A stretch of 64,000 bases of DNA from Nocardia abscessus (GTDB lineage Bacteria; Actinomycetota; Actinomycetes; Mycobacteriales; Mycobacteriaceae), in assembly GCF_015477775.1 (NCBI RefSeq), contig NZ_JADLQO010000001.1, positions 868,001 to 932,000 on the forward strand. The letters are read 5' to 3'. Each line of letters opens with the position of its first letter. The stretch's first letter is position 1. Of the stretch, positions 1-8,540 are shown piece after piece. A program made the position numbers and the translations under genes. Under the pieces are notes generated by a model. It was given only the letters and a program-made list of their open reading frames with translations. It searched no databases and was not told the origin of the DNA.

Positions 1-164
1 CGGTCTCGGGGTTGCTCGGCGAGGTGATCGCCCTCGCGGTCTTCGGCTTGGCCGCCCTCGTCACGCTCTGGTCGTCCATGTCCACCCTCCTGGCCCTCCT
101 CGGCGCATCGATCCTCGCCATAGCCGCCCTCACCCCCCGCTGGCTGCCCCAACGCGGTGACTGA
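1..164 (+). CDS. C-terminal end of a membrane transporter (MFS-like), partial
   Basis: Only the last 53 codons lie in the window, read from base 3 to the TGA at 162-164. They encode two hydrophobic stretches rich in Leu, Ala and Val, then a short charged tail ending PRWLPQRGD. This is what the last two membrane helices and tail of a major-facilitator exporter look like. No motif diagnostic of a substrate is present. The family is an inference from composition only. Confidence 0.5.
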   Translation, partial: VSGLLGEVIALAVFGLAALVTLWSSMSTLLALLGASILAIAALTPRWLPQRGD

Positions 165-243
165 CCGGGCGTGGCACACCGTTCAGAGCTTGTCTCGAAC
201 GCCGCTACTCGTGGCCGGTAGCGTGCGGGAGGTGAGTAGGCAG

Positions 244-1185
244 GTGCGGGTGGGGGTGGTTTTCGGGTTTTCGATCGGTGCGGGGGTTGCGGTGCAGGGA
301 CGGATCAACGGTGCGCTCGGTGCTCGGTTGGAGGATGGGGTTGCGGCGGCGGCCATCAGTTTCGGGACGGGGCTTGTCGCGCTGGCGATCGTTTTCGCGT
401 TCAGTGGGCGGGTGCGGGACGGCGCGCGGCGGGTGCGAGAGGCGTTGTCCGAGGGCGCGCTGCGGCCGTGGCAGTTGCTCGGAGGCCTGTGCGGCGCGTT
501 CTTCGTCGCGTGCCAGGGCCTGACCGTCGCGGCCATCGGCGTCACCGCGTTCACCGTGGCGACCGTCGCGGGACAACTGCTGAGCAGTCTGGTCGTCGAC
601 CGCCTCGGGCTCGGCCCGAGCGGACGCACGCCGATCACCGTGGTACGTCTGGCCGGTGCGGCGCTCGGCGTGGTCGCGGTGCTGATCGCCGGGTTCGGAC
701 ATACTCGCGCCACCGGTGGTCTCTCCGTGCCCGACGCGCTGCGCGGCACTCCGACCGCTCTGCTGATCGTCCTGCCCGCGCTGGCCGGCATCGGCCTGGC
801 TTGGCAACAAGCGGTGAACGGCAAGGTCGGCGCGGTCGGGGGAGCCGTATCGGCGGCCACGGTCAATTTCTGTGTCGGCCTGGCCGCGCTCTCGATCCTC
901 GCGGCCGCGATCATCGTGACCTCTGGAGGTCCGGCGACATTTCCCACCGAGCCGTGGCTGTATCTCGGCGGACTGATCGGCGTCGGATTCATCGCGCTGG
1001 CCGCGCTGACGGTCCGCTGGATCGGCGTCCTGCTCCTCGGCCTCACCTCGGTGGCGGGACAACTGCTTGCCTCCCTGATCCTCGACGTGCTCACCCCGAC
1101 CAGTGCGGGCCTCACCGCCACCGCGATCGTCGGCTGTGCGCTGACCCTCGTCGCGGTCGCCGTCGCTACGCGATCGCACTCCTGA
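244..1185 (+). CDS. DMT-superfamily transporter, YdcZ/DUF606 type
   Basis: An integral membrane protein of about 313 residues built as two similar halves, each of about five helices. The halves repeat the pattern G-x-x-x-x-x-Q-G-x-x-N at residues about 15-25 (QGRINGAL) and in the middle (WQQAVNGKVG), the mark of fused YdcZ (DUF606) transporters. These are thought to export small metabolites across the cytoplasmic membrane; the substrate is unknown. The frame is open back to a GTG at 157 that overlaps the previous stop. I prefer GTG 244, because the extra N-terminal residues are polar and a GGGAGG lies about 12 bases upstream of 244. The start is uncertain. Confidence 0.7.
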   Translation: MRVGVVFGFSIGAGVAVQGRINGALGARLEDGVAAAAISFGTGLVALAIVFAFSGRVRDGARRVREALSEGALRPWQLLGGLCGAFFVACQGLTVAAIGVTAFTVATVAGQLLSSLVVDRLGLGPSGRTPITVVRLAGAALGVVAVLIAGFGHTRATGGLSVPDALRGTPTALLIVLPALAGIGLAWQQAVNGKVGAVGGAVSAATVNFCVGLAALSILAAAIIVTSGGPATFPTEPWLYLGGLIGVGFIALAALTVRWIGVLLLGLTSVAGQLLASLILDVLTPTSAGLTATAIVGCALTLVAVAVATRSHS

Positions 1186-1240
1186 GGACACTCGCCCGAT
1201 CGGTCATGTTCTGAGCGCATAAGTGTGGGATGGTGCGCTC

Positions 1241-2272
1241 ATGCTGATCGAATACGGGGTGTGGGTTTCGCGGCTGGGTCTGTGTGTCGTGTTCGGGCTG
1301 TCGGCGTGGGGCAAGCTGGTGGATCGGAGCGCGACGCGGCAGGCGGTGGCGGATTTCGGGGTGCCGCTGCGCTGGGCGCCCGCGGTGGCCTGGGGGTTGC
1401 CGATCATCGAGGCGACGATCGCGGTCACCGTGCTGCTTCCCTGGATTTCCGGGCTTGCCGCGGTGGCGGCGCTGGCGTTGCTCGCCGTGTTCACGGGCGC
1501 GATCGTGCGTTTGCTGCGCCGCGGCGAGCGGCCCTCGTGCTCGTGTTTCGGCGGTGCGAGTGCCGCGCCGATCGGGCCGAAGACCCTGGTGCGCAATGGT
1601 GTGCTCGCTGCGCTGGCCTTGGTTGTCGATGTCGGCGCGCTGACGTACCCGGGCGTGCCGATAGGCTTGCCCGCCGACCACGCGATCGGCTGTGCGGTGG
1701 TGGCCGCGCTGGTAGCGGTGCTGGTGTGGGTGGCGGGGCAGTTGCGTTCCCTGCGCCGTCGGATGGACGAGCAGGCGCTGTCCACGCTGGGCGCGGAAGG
1801 ACTGCCCGTGGGTGCGGTGGCGCCTGAGTTCGAATTGTTCGACGTCGCGGGAGCGAAGACCACGCTCGAGGACCTGCTGGCCGATGGATGTTGGGTGCTG
1901 CTGGTCTTCGTGCACCCGGGGTGCGAGCTGTGCGCGGCGCTGGCCAGGGAATTGCCCCGCTGGCACGCGCGTACCGGCGACGCGCTGGCGATCGTGGCGG
2001 TCGGCAACGGCGACGCGGCCGAACAAGCCGCGTGGGGTGTCGAGAACGGGCTGCGCGCGATTCCCTCGCTCGTGCAACAGGGCAACGAGGCGGCCCTGCG
2101 CTACCGCGTGCGCGGCACCCCGTCCGCAGTGCTCGTCGACCCTGACGGACGCGTCGCCGCGCCGGTGGCCAGGGGCGGTATCGCGATCCGGGAGTTGATC
2201 AGCACGGTGAAGGCGGTGCGCCGCACGCCGACCCCTGCGCACAACGGGATTCCGGCTGGGATCTCCCACTGA
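1241..2272 (+). CDS. MauE/DoxX-like membrane protein fused to a thioredoxin-like domain
   Basis: A 343-residue protein in two parts. Residues 1-170 hold about four or five membrane helices and a GERPSCSCFGG segment of the MauE (methylamine utilisation) type. Residues about 195-325 form a TlpA/peroxiredoxin-like thioredoxin fold with FVHPGCELC, where CELC is the CXXC redox pair, and a cis-Pro loop (RGTPSAVLVD). MauE proteins help disulfide formation in exported proteins. The fusion suggests a membrane-bound electron relay to an extracytoplasmic thioredoxin. ATG 1241 is preferred over an upstream ATG at 1223 because the membrane anchor begins directly there. Confidence 0.7.
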   Translation: MLIEYGVWVSRLGLCVVFGLSAWGKLVDRSATRQAVADFGVPLRWAPAVAWGLPIIEATIAVTVLLPWISGLAAVAALALLAVFTGAIVRLLRRGERPSCSCFGGASAAPIGPKTLVRNGVLAALALVVDVGALTYPGVPIGLPADHAIGCAVVAALVAVLVWVAGQLRSLRRRMDEQALSTLGAEGLPVGAVAPEFELFDVAGAKTTLEDLLADGCWVLLVFVHPGCELCAALARELPRWHARTGDALAIVAVGNGDAAEQAAWGVENGLRAIPSLVQQGNEAALRYRVRGTPSAVLVDPDGRVAAPVARGGIAIRELISTVKAVRRTPTPAHNGIPAGISH

Positions 2273-2438
2273 GTTTCGGGACTTACCTCTTTTCGCCGTC
2301 CAGATCGTCCTCGGACCCGTTATGTGCCGGTTAGCAAATTCTTGGCAAATATCCGGCGGCGCGCCGATAGGATCGAGTCGCACCGGTGCGGAATTCGTCA
2401 TCCATCGACCAGAGGACCCACCGACAAGAGGGGAAGAC

Positions 2439-2780
2439 ATGGCGCTCTTCGCGTTCACCGACTACTCAGGCAAAGAGTTCGTCATCCAGTTGAACAACCA
2501 ACAGCGGATCGAGGAAGCCCGCCGCATCCTGTCCGGCGACGAGCAGATGTCGATCCACGTCATGGGTCGGATCCGGAAGATCCCGGCGCCCTACAACCCG
2601 GGCTGGGACTTCCATCTGGACCCTGACACCATCACCTTCTTCACCATGGCGATCGAGGTCTGCGACGCCAGCATCATGTACGTCAACGAGCACCTGGACG
2701 AGGCCTGTGGCGCGTTCCTGCCGGGCTGTATGTGGTGCCCGTGGTCGTCGCGGCTTACCCGCGAGGTCGCCGAAAAGTAG
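2439..2780 (+). CDS. Small BP74-N-type (calmodulin-binding-protein-like) domain protein
   Basis: A 113-residue cytosolic protein starting at ATG 2439 behind GAGGGGAAGAC, a good ribosome site. It opens with FAFTDYSGKEFVIQL and holds YNPGWDFHLDPDTITFF and AIEVCDASI. I recognise these as the BP74 N-terminal domain, first described in a Dictyostelium calmodulin-binding protein and found in many actinobacterial small proteins. Most relatives I know are secreted; this one has no signal peptide. The bacterial function is not known. Three Cys lie in the last third (EACGAFLPGCMWCPW), possibly a metal or disulfide site. An upstream ATG-like start would add 39 residues of non-conserved sequence. Confidence 0.55.
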   Translation: MALFAFTDYSGKEFVIQLNNQQRIEEARRILSGDEQMSIHVMGRIRKIPAPYNPGWDFHLDPDTITFFTMAIEVCDASIMYVNEHLDEACGAFLPGCMWCPWSSRLTREVAEK

Positions 2781-2797
2781 CAATCGGTCGGCAACCG

Positions 2798-2829
2798 CTT
2801 CCGGCTGGTGTCGATACGCCGGCCGGAAG
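2798..2829. terminator. Hairpin between convergent genes
   Basis: CTTCCGGC (2798-2805) and GCCGGAAG (2822-2829) form an 8-bp stem with a 16-base loop between the BP74-type gene and the convergent Rieske gene. There is no T tract. A bidirectional terminator is likely. Confidence 0.4.
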
Positions 2830-2837
2830 TCGGGGCC

Positions 2838-4406
2838 TCAGTCCAGCTTGCGCGAGCGCAGTTCGTGTCCCTTGGACGTCTTGCACCGCCCCGACTCCAG
2901 GTCCCACTGCCAGCCGTGCAGGTTGCAGGTGAGGGTGTTGCCTTCCACCACACCGAATTTCGACAGGTCCGCCTTCAGGTGCGGGCAGCGGCGCTGCACC
3001 TCCCAGCCGCTGAGTTCGGTGGAGGCGGAATCGTCGTGCGCCTCGGCGAACCAGCCGTCGGCGTAGGCGATCCGCTCGTCGGTGAGGCACTTGAAGAACG
3101 TGTAGAGGAACTCGTTGTACCCGCCGATGCGCCAGGCCTGGAAGCGGGTGGACAGGAAGATCGTGTTCACCCAGTCGGGCTCTTGGTCGCGCAGCACGGT
3201 GCGCACCAGTTCCGGGGCGATGCGGAAGCCGTAGCGGTAGCGACCCTCGCCCTCGACCGGCTCGCGCACGGCGCGCTTGGGGAAGTCCAGCACGATGGTT
3301 TCCTCGCCGATCACCAAGCCGACCGGGTAGCCGATGCCGTCGCAGATCACATTGCTCTGCGCCATGATCGGCTCGAACAGCTTCCGCAGCGGCTCCAGCA
3401 GGGAGCCGTCGCCGCGTTCCCAGGTCGCCTTCTCGGCCTCCAGCACCGGTGCGAGGCGCTGCGCCATCCGCTCGATGTACTCGGCTTTGTTGTCGTAGAT
3501 CTCGCCCGGGTCGCTCGGATGGGTCAGGGTCAGCGCGGCACCGCGTACGTCGGCCACCGAACCCGGAATCATCAGGACTCCGCCCGCGTTCCCGTGGATC
3601 TCCATCTGCTCCAGGAACACCTTCTGGTCCGGGAAGATGTTGCCCTCGTCGCCGCGATCGTCGTTGAGGTAGCGCAGCTCGTCATCCAGGAACACCGGCG
3701 GACCGGCGGAGGGCACCACCCAGGTCGCGCCGACCTGCTCGATGTAGCTGCGGGCCCGGTCCATGCCGCGCTGACGCTTCTGCTTGCCGAAATTCGACTT
3801 GGTGCGGGCCGGGATGTCGTAGACCATCGGGTACCAGATCGCGCCCGAGTACTGCAGCAGGTGGATGTCCACATGGCCGAAGGCGTCGTGCAGCACGTCC
3901 ATGTCGACCGGGCGGGCGTCGTTCATGTTGAAGCAGGTGGTCTCGCCGTCGGAGACGACCAGGCCGGAGTCGCCGATCGGGCCGTCGGCGGGGGCGCGCA
4001 GCGCGATGATCATGATGTCCAGGTCGCCACCCGGTCCGGTCACCGTGTGCTTGACCGAGTCCTCGGTCTCGAAGAACTTGTGGAAGCCCAGTTGTTCGAG
4101 TTCTCGCCGCAGGTCCGGCACGGGATAGTCCGGCAGCAGCACGGTCGCGTCCTTGTCGACGTGCTCGGTCAGCGTCTTCGCGTCGAAGTGGTCGCGGTGC
4201 AGGTGCGAGACGTACAGGAAGTCGCATGCGCCCAGCTCGTCCCAGTCCAGCTGAGTGTTGTCGGGGAACGGGAACCACGAACCGAAGTACGCGGGGTTCA
4301 CCCAGGGATCGCAAAGGATCGACCCGGCCGCGGTACGGATGTGGAATCCGGCGTGTCCGACGCTGGTGATCTGCACTAGCTGCTCCTCCTGCTGTTTACC
4401 AGCCAA
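2838..4406 (-). CDS. Metallo-beta-lactamase-fold/Rieske [2Fe-2S] fusion protein
   Basis: A 522-residue cytosolic protein. Residues about 1-300 are a UlaG-type metallo-hydrolase fold with the metal motif HLHRDHFD near residue 68. The C-terminal part (about 405-522) is a Rieske domain with CPHLKADL and CNLHGWQWDL, supplying the two Cys and two His of a [2Fe-2S] cluster. The pairing recalls CMP-N-acetylneuraminate hydroxylase (CMAH), which has both modules in the reverse order. A redox-fed oxygenase or hydrolase on a hydrophilic substrate is plausible. The substrate is unknown and the CMAH link is only architectural. The start ATG at 4406 has AGGAGGAG a few bases upstream. Confidence 0.7.
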   Translation of the reverse strand: MAGKQQEEQLVQITSVGHAGFHIRTAAGSILCDPWVNPAYFGSWFPFPDNTQLDWDELGACDFLYVSHLHRDHFDAKTLTEHVDKDATVLLPDYPVPDLRRELEQLGFHKFFETEDSVKHTVTGPGGDLDIMIIALRAPADGPIGDSGLVVSDGETTCFNMNDARPVDMDVLHDAFGHVDIHLLQYSGAIWYPMVYDIPARTKSNFGKQKRQRGMDRARSYIEQVGATWVVPSAGPPVFLDDELRYLNDDRGDEGNIFPDQKVFLEQMEIHGNAGGVLMIPGSVADVRGAALTLTHPSDPGEIYDNKAEYIERMAQRLAPVLEAEKATWERGDGSLLEPLRKLFEPIMAQSNVICDGIGYPVGLVIGEETIVLDFPKRAVREPVEGEGRYRYGFRIAPELVRTVLRDQEPDWVNTIFLSTRFQAWRIGGYNEFLYTFFKCLTDERIAYADGWFAEAHDDSASTELSGWEVQRRCPHLKADLSKFGVVEGNTLTCNLHGWQWDLESGRCKTSKGHELRSRKLD

Positions 4407-4418
4407 CCAGGGTAGTAG

Positions 4419-5339
4419 TTACGGCGAGATGTCGCCGATGCAGTAGCCCTCCGGCCCGGATCGCAAGGTGAAGGTGCGGGTCTGCGTCACACCGGCGGAG
4501 TTGGTCACCGGCACGAGCACCGCGATGTACTCGGTGTTCACCTGCTCCGACCGGATCTGCTGGTCGGCGAACTCGGTGGCCCCGGTGAGCACGCCCTGGT
4601 TGTTCGCCAGCGGCGCGGGGCTCGGACGCCCGGTGCCTTTGGGGTCCCAGGTCGCCGGGGACGCCTTACAGATCAGAGGGTAGTCGCCCTCCTTGTCGGC
4701 GGGGTCGAGCGGAGTGCCGACGAAGCGCGACAGGTACCGGCGCACGGTGTGACGGGCGTCGGCGTCGTTGTAGGCGATCTCCGCGCCCGCCGTGGCGACG
4801 CGCGGACAGGCGTAGCCGGTCACGACCTCGGCGCGATCGATCGCGACCGTGGTGGTCGCGTTCGTCCACGCGACGGTGTTGTCGGTCGCCGTCCCGGGCT
4901 GCGCTAAGGCGGCGAGGATCGCCTGCGGGTTGGCGTACATGTCGGCGACGTTCTTCGGCGCGATCGTCCAGCACTTCTCTTGCAGTTCCGCGATGGTGCG
5001 CGACTGCAAGTCGGCTGCCCAGCGCTGCACCGCGGGCGCGGCCGCGGGCAATCCGGCGACCGCGCCGACCGGTGGGGCGTCGGCCGGGACGGGCGGCAAC
5101 GCCGAGGTGCTGGGCGGGGCCGCCGCCGGGACCGCGGCCGGGGGCGTGGTGCGCACGGCTGCCTGCGGCGCGCTCTCGTCGGGAATGCCGACGACCGAAT
5201 CGCAGCCGGTCACCGCGACCGCCGCGAACAGGGCGAGGCCGCCGATCAGCGCGGCGCGCGTGCGCCGGGTCACCGACGCCCGATTCCGATCGCGTGCGGT
5301 GCGGTCGTATTCACGCGATTCCGGCCGGGCGCGTTCCAC
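4419..5339 (-). CDS. Secreted lipoprotein of unknown function
   Basis: About 306 residues from GTG 5339, which has AAGAGGG nine bases upstream; a downstream GTG at 5273 is the alternative. After a charged N-terminus comes a hydrophobic stretch and the lipobox AVAVTGC, so the mature protein should be lipid-anchored outside the membrane. A Pro/Ala-rich linker follows (many PPAAVPAAAPP-like runs). The globular C-terminal part contains several Cys (WTIAPKN, YACPRV, PLICKAS, EGYCIGD). I do not recognise the family. It is divergently placed to the acyltransferase at 5460. Confidence 0.65.
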   Translation of the reverse strand: MERARPESREYDRTARDRNRASVTRRTRAALIGGLALFAAVAVTGCDSVVGIPDESAPQAAVRTTPPAAVPAAAPPSTSALPPVPADAPPVGAVAGLPAAAPAVQRWAADLQSRTIAELQEKCWTIAPKNVADMYANPQAILAALAQPGTATDNTVAWTNATTTVAIDRAEVVTGYACPRVATAGAEIAYNDADARHTVRRYLSRFVGTPLDPADKEGDYPLICKASPATWDPKGTGRPSPAPLANNQGVLTGATEFADQQIRSEQVNTEYIAVLVPVTNSAGVTQTRTFTLRSGPEGYCIGDISP

Positions 5340-5459
5340 TTCGACGATCCCTCTTCTCTCAGGCTTGCGGTTGGGGCTGGTCAGCTGTCCTCGCTCCGGC
5401 GCGGCGCACGACGGCGGCGAACTGCCGGTGGGACGATCAGCGACTACGCTAGCGGACTT

Positions 5460-6209
5460 GTGGAACCCGTCTATCGGACGATCATCGGGCTGGCCCGTAC
5501 CGTCTTCTTCGTCGAAGGTCTGAAGTTCACCGTCAAGGGCGATGAACACATCCCCGCGCAGGGTGGCGCCGTGCTGGCGGTGAACCACACCGGCTACATG
5601 GACTTCACCTATGCGGGCCTGCCGGTGCGCACCCCGAAGCGCTACATCCGGTTCATGGCCAAGAAAGAGGTCTTCGACGACAAGATCTCCGGGCCGATCA
5701 TGCGCGCGCTCAAGCACATCCCGGTGGACCGTTCGGCGGGCGCGGACTCCTACAAGGCGGCCGTGGACTATCTGCGTCGCGGCGAGCTCGTCGGCGTGTA
5801 CCCCGAGGCGACGATCAGCCGCAGCTTCGAGATCAAGGAGTTCAAGTCCGGCGCGGCGCGCATGGCGATCGAGGCGGAGGTGCCGATCATCCCGATCGTC
5901 ATCTGGGGTGCGCAGCGGGTTTGGACAAAGGGTTTCCCGAAGCGGCTCGGTCGCACCAACACGCCCATCTCGATCGCGGTCGGCGAACCGATCCAGCCGT
6001 TCGAGCCGGCCGCCGAACTCACCGCGAAGCTGCGCTCGACCATGCAGGACATGCTGCTGGACCTGCAGAAGGACTACGTGCACGAGCCCGGCGCGTACTG
6101 GGTTCCGGCCCGGCTCGGCGGCAGCGCTCCTACCCTGGAAGAGGCGGACGCGATGGATGCCGCCGAAGCGGAGGCCAAGGCCGCGCGCAAGAACGCGGCG
6201 GGGCAGTAA
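5460..6209 (+). CDS. PlsC-like 1-acylglycerol-3-phosphate acyltransferase (copy 1)
   Basis: A 249-residue acyltransferase of the LPLAT family. It carries the catalytic H-X4-D motif in NHTGYMDF (residues about 43-50) and the phosphate-binding block YPEATISRSFE in place of the usual PEGTRS. It should acylate a lysophospholipid or glycolipid at the inner membrane face. The start is GTG 5460 (VEPVYRTII), chosen because homologous residues align with the start of the next gene. It is followed after 11 bases by a paralogue with the same EATISRS motif and the same PARLGG tail, so the two are a tandem duplication. Mycobacteria have comparable PlsC-like proteins; the exact substrate is not known. Confidence 0.8.
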   Translation: MEPVYRTIIGLARTVFFVEGLKFTVKGDEHIPAQGGAVLAVNHTGYMDFTYAGLPVRTPKRYIRFMAKKEVFDDKISGPIMRALKHIPVDRSAGADSYKAAVDYLRRGELVGVYPEATISRSFEIKEFKSGAARMAIEAEVPIIPIVIWGAQRVWTKGFPKRLGRTNTPISIAVGEPIQPFEPAAELTAKLRSTMQDMLLDLQKDYVHEPGAYWVPARLGGSAPTLEEADAMDAAEAEAKAARKNAAGQ

Positions 6210-6220
6210 CGGGAGCTGTG

Positions 6221-6964
6221 ATGGCGCGCGAACCGGTCTACGACATCCTCACCGGCTTGGCCCGCGCCATCTTCTTCGCCCAGGGTCTGCGGATCGATAT
6301 CGAAGGGCAAGAGCATTTCCCGCGTTCCGGAGGCGCGGTGCTCGCCGTGAACCACACGGCCTACCTCGATTTCATGGAGGTCGGGTTGGTCGGGCGGAAG
6401 TCGGGGCGCAACGTCCGGTTCATGATGAAGGCCGAGCTCGAGCACGGCATCGTCGGCTTTCTCATGAAGCACTGCAAGGCGATCGGCGTCGATCGCACGG
6501 CCGGGGCGCAGTCGTACGCCCGCGCGGTGACCGCGCTGCGCGACGGCGAGGTGGTGGTGGTGTATCCCGAGGCGACGATCAGCCGCAGCTTCGAACTGAA
6601 GGAATTCAAGTCCGGGGCGGCGCGGATGGCTGTGGAAGCCGATGTCCCGATCGTCCCCATGATCATTTGGGGCGCGCACCGGATCTGGACCAAGGACATC
6701 CCGAAGCAGCTCGGCCGCCATCGTTTCCCGATCAATATCCGTATCGGCGCACCGATCCGGCCCGGCGAACCGGCCGAGCAACTCACCGCCACTCTGCGGA
6801 CTCGGATGAGCGAGCTGCTGGAAGGCGCGCAACGCGACTATCCGATGGTGAAAGGCGCCCGCTGGGTGCCCGCACGGCTCGGCGGAACCGCCCCGACCCT
6901 CGCGGAGGCGGCTGTGCTGGAACGCGAGGAGATGGAGAGGCGGCGGCGCGCGAAGGCGCGGTGA
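6221..6964 (+). CDS. PlsC-like 1-acylglycerol-3-phosphate acyltransferase (copy 2)
   Basis: A 247-residue paralogue of the preceding gene. It has NHTAYLDF (H-X4-D) and YPEATISRSFELKEFKSGAA, the latter nearly identical in both copies. ATG 6221 follows GGGAGCTGTG; a GTG at 6218 is possible. The gene is probably co-transcribed with copy 1. Two acyltransferases with the same active-site blocks may act on different acceptors or chain positions of one lipid; this is inference. It ends before a hairpin shared with the convergent gene. Confidence 0.8.
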   Translation: MAREPVYDILTGLARAIFFAQGLRIDIEGQEHFPRSGGAVLAVNHTAYLDFMEVGLVGRKSGRNVRFMMKAELEHGIVGFLMKHCKAIGVDRTAGAQSYARAVTALRDGEVVVVYPEATISRSFELKEFKSGAARMAVEADVPIVPMIIWGAHRIWTKDIPKQLGRHRFPINIRIGAPIRPGEPAEQLTATLRTRMSELLEGAQRDYPMVKGARWVPARLGGTAPTLAEAAVLEREEMERRRRAKAR

Positions 6965-6983
6965 TGCCGCGTCCTTCGCTGTG

Positions 6984-7011
6984 GCGATGGTCGGGACTTC
7001 GCGACCATCGC
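6984..7011. terminator. Bidirectional hairpin terminator
   Basis: GCGATGGTC (6984-6992) pairs perfectly with GACCATCGC (7003-7011) around a 10-base loop. It lies between the convergent acyltransferase and glycosylphosphotransferase genes. Confidence 0.55.
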
Positions 7012-7022
7012 CCGCGGCGTCA

Positions 7023-8540
7023 TCAGTACGCTCCGTCGCCTCGCGCCACGACACCGACCGTGCGCGCGATCAGCCGCAGGTCCATCCTCATGGACACGTT
7101 CTCCACGTAGGACAGGTCGAGTCGCACCGCGTCCTCGAGCGGAAGGTCCGACCTGCCGCTGACCTGCCACAAGCCGGTCAGCCCCGGCTTCACGAGCAGG
7201 CGTCGGCCCATCATGTGGTCGTAGGTGTCGACTTCCCGCCGCACCTGCGGTCGCGGCCCGACGACGCTCATATCGCCACGCAGCACGTTGAGGAACTGCG
7301 GCAGTTCGTCGAGACTGTACTTGCGCAGGAACCGCCCGACCGGCGTGACCCGGGGGTCGACCTTCATCTTGAAGAAGACCGGATTTCCACCCTGCTGTGC
7401 GATCAAAGCTTCGGCATACCGGTCGGCATCGTCGTACATACTGCGAAACTTGATCATGCGGAAGGGCAGGCCGTATCGGCCGATGCGTTCGGACAGGTAG
7501 AAGACCGGGCCGCGGCTGGTGGTCTTCACCGCGATCGCGATCGCCAGGAACACCGGCAGGAGCAGCAGTAGGCACACTGTCGCGAAGCCGATGTCGAAGG
7601 CCGTTTTGCTGACCGACCGAGCCCGCTCATACTGCGGTTCGGCGATGTGCATCATCGGCATCCCCGCGACCTGCCGATTGGTGAGCCGGGAGATGGCGAT
7701 GTCGATCGCCCCTGGCGCCAGCATGAACTCGACTCCCAGCGCGTCCAGTTCCCAAGCGAGCCTGCGAAGTTCGGTCGGGCCGAGATGCCGTGTGGGACCG
7801 ATGGCGACGGTGTCGGCGTGGGTGTGCAGGACCGCCCGCAGCACGGCGCTGTCGTCACCGACCACCGCGACCGTACCGCCGGCGAAGGCCAGCGGCGCAT
7901 CGCCCGATTGCCCACCCGGCACGCAGGCGCCCACGACGTCGTAACCGGCGCCCGGGTCCGCGGCGAACGCCGCGAACATCGCCGCGGCCGCTTCGGCAGT
8001 GCCGACCACGAGTACGGCCGAACGGTGGCGTCCCCGGCGGCGTTCCCTAGCAAGCTGGTGGCGCCACCACAGTCGTCCACCGATCACCGCAAGGAGGCCG
8101 GCCGGAAAGGCGATCGCGAGATAACCTCGCGCTAAGTCGATTTCGAGTGCCAGCGACATGAGTGCCAGGACGCCGAACAGGTGCATGGTCGCCGACATCA
8201 GCCGCCGGAATTCCTCGACACCGCTGCCGACCAGTTGCGGCGCACGGCTACCCGCGCTGCCGAGAATCGCGAACCAGCCCATGGCGAGCACGCCCGATAC
8301 CACCGTGTAACCGACCCGGTAGGGCAGCTCCCAGGCCAGCGGCGGAGCGCCGCTCCCGTTGAAACGGATCAGCTGCGCACTCCCCACAGCGATGCAAACG
8401 GCGGCGAAATCGGTGATGGCGAGACGACGCACGTACTCCGATCGCCAGGCCTTACGGCTCGAATTGTCAACCGGCAGAGCCGCGAAGGATCGTAGGGATT
8501 CGGCGGTCCCATTCCATTTCGGGACAGCCTTGGATTTCAT
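7023..8540 (-). CDS. Polyprenyl glycosylphosphotransferase (exopolysaccharide initiating enzyme)
   Basis: A 505-residue membrane enzyme that moves a sugar-1-phosphate onto undecaprenyl phosphate, the first step of surface polysaccharide assembly. The N-terminal half has about four membrane helices and a CoA-binding-like domain. The C-terminal half is the bacterial sugar transferase domain with KFRSMYDDADRYAE, KVDPRVTPVGRFLRK, SLDELPQFLNVLRGDMS and VGPRPQ, followed by KPGLTGLWQVSGRS. This is the full WcaJ/CpsE-type set. ATG 8540 follows AGGAGGGG with ten bases between; a TTG directly before it is not needed. It faces away from the rest of the glycan locus across a 450-base control region. Confidence 0.92.
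   Translation of the reverse strand: MKSKAVPKWNGTAESLRSFAALPVDNSSRKAWRSEYVRRLAITDFAAVCIAVGSAQLIRFNGSGAPPLAWELPYRVGYTVVSGVLAMGWFAILGSAGSRAPQLVGSGVEEFRRLMSATMHLFGVLALMSLALEIDLARGYLAIAFPAGLLAVIGGRLWWRHQLARERRRGRHRSAVLVVGTAEAAAAMFAAFAADPGAGYDVVGACVPGGQSGDAPLAFAGGTVAVVGDDSAVLRAVLHTHADTVAIGPTRHLGPTELRRLAWELDALGVEFMLAPGAIDIAISRLTNRQVAGMPMMHIAEPQYERARSVSKTAFDIGFATVCLLLLLPVFLAIAIAVKTTSRGPVFYLSERIGRYGLPFRMIKFRSMYDDADRYAEALIAQQGGNPVFFKMKVDPRVTPVGRFLRKYSLDELPQFLNVLRGDMSVVGPRPQVRREVDTYDHMMGRRLLVKPGLTGLWQVSGRSDLPLEDAVRLDLSYVENVSMRMDLRLIARTVGVVARGDGAY

Noticed and set aside
183..1220. Long open frame on the minus strand across the YdcZ gene
   Set aside because: It is antisense to a clear membrane protein, with Arg/Pro/Ser-rich low-complexity translation typical of a high-GC shadow.
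2808..4379. Open frame of over 500 codons on the plus strand opposite the Rieske fusion
   Set aside because: The antisense protein carries no domain, while the minus strand has metal and cluster motifs.
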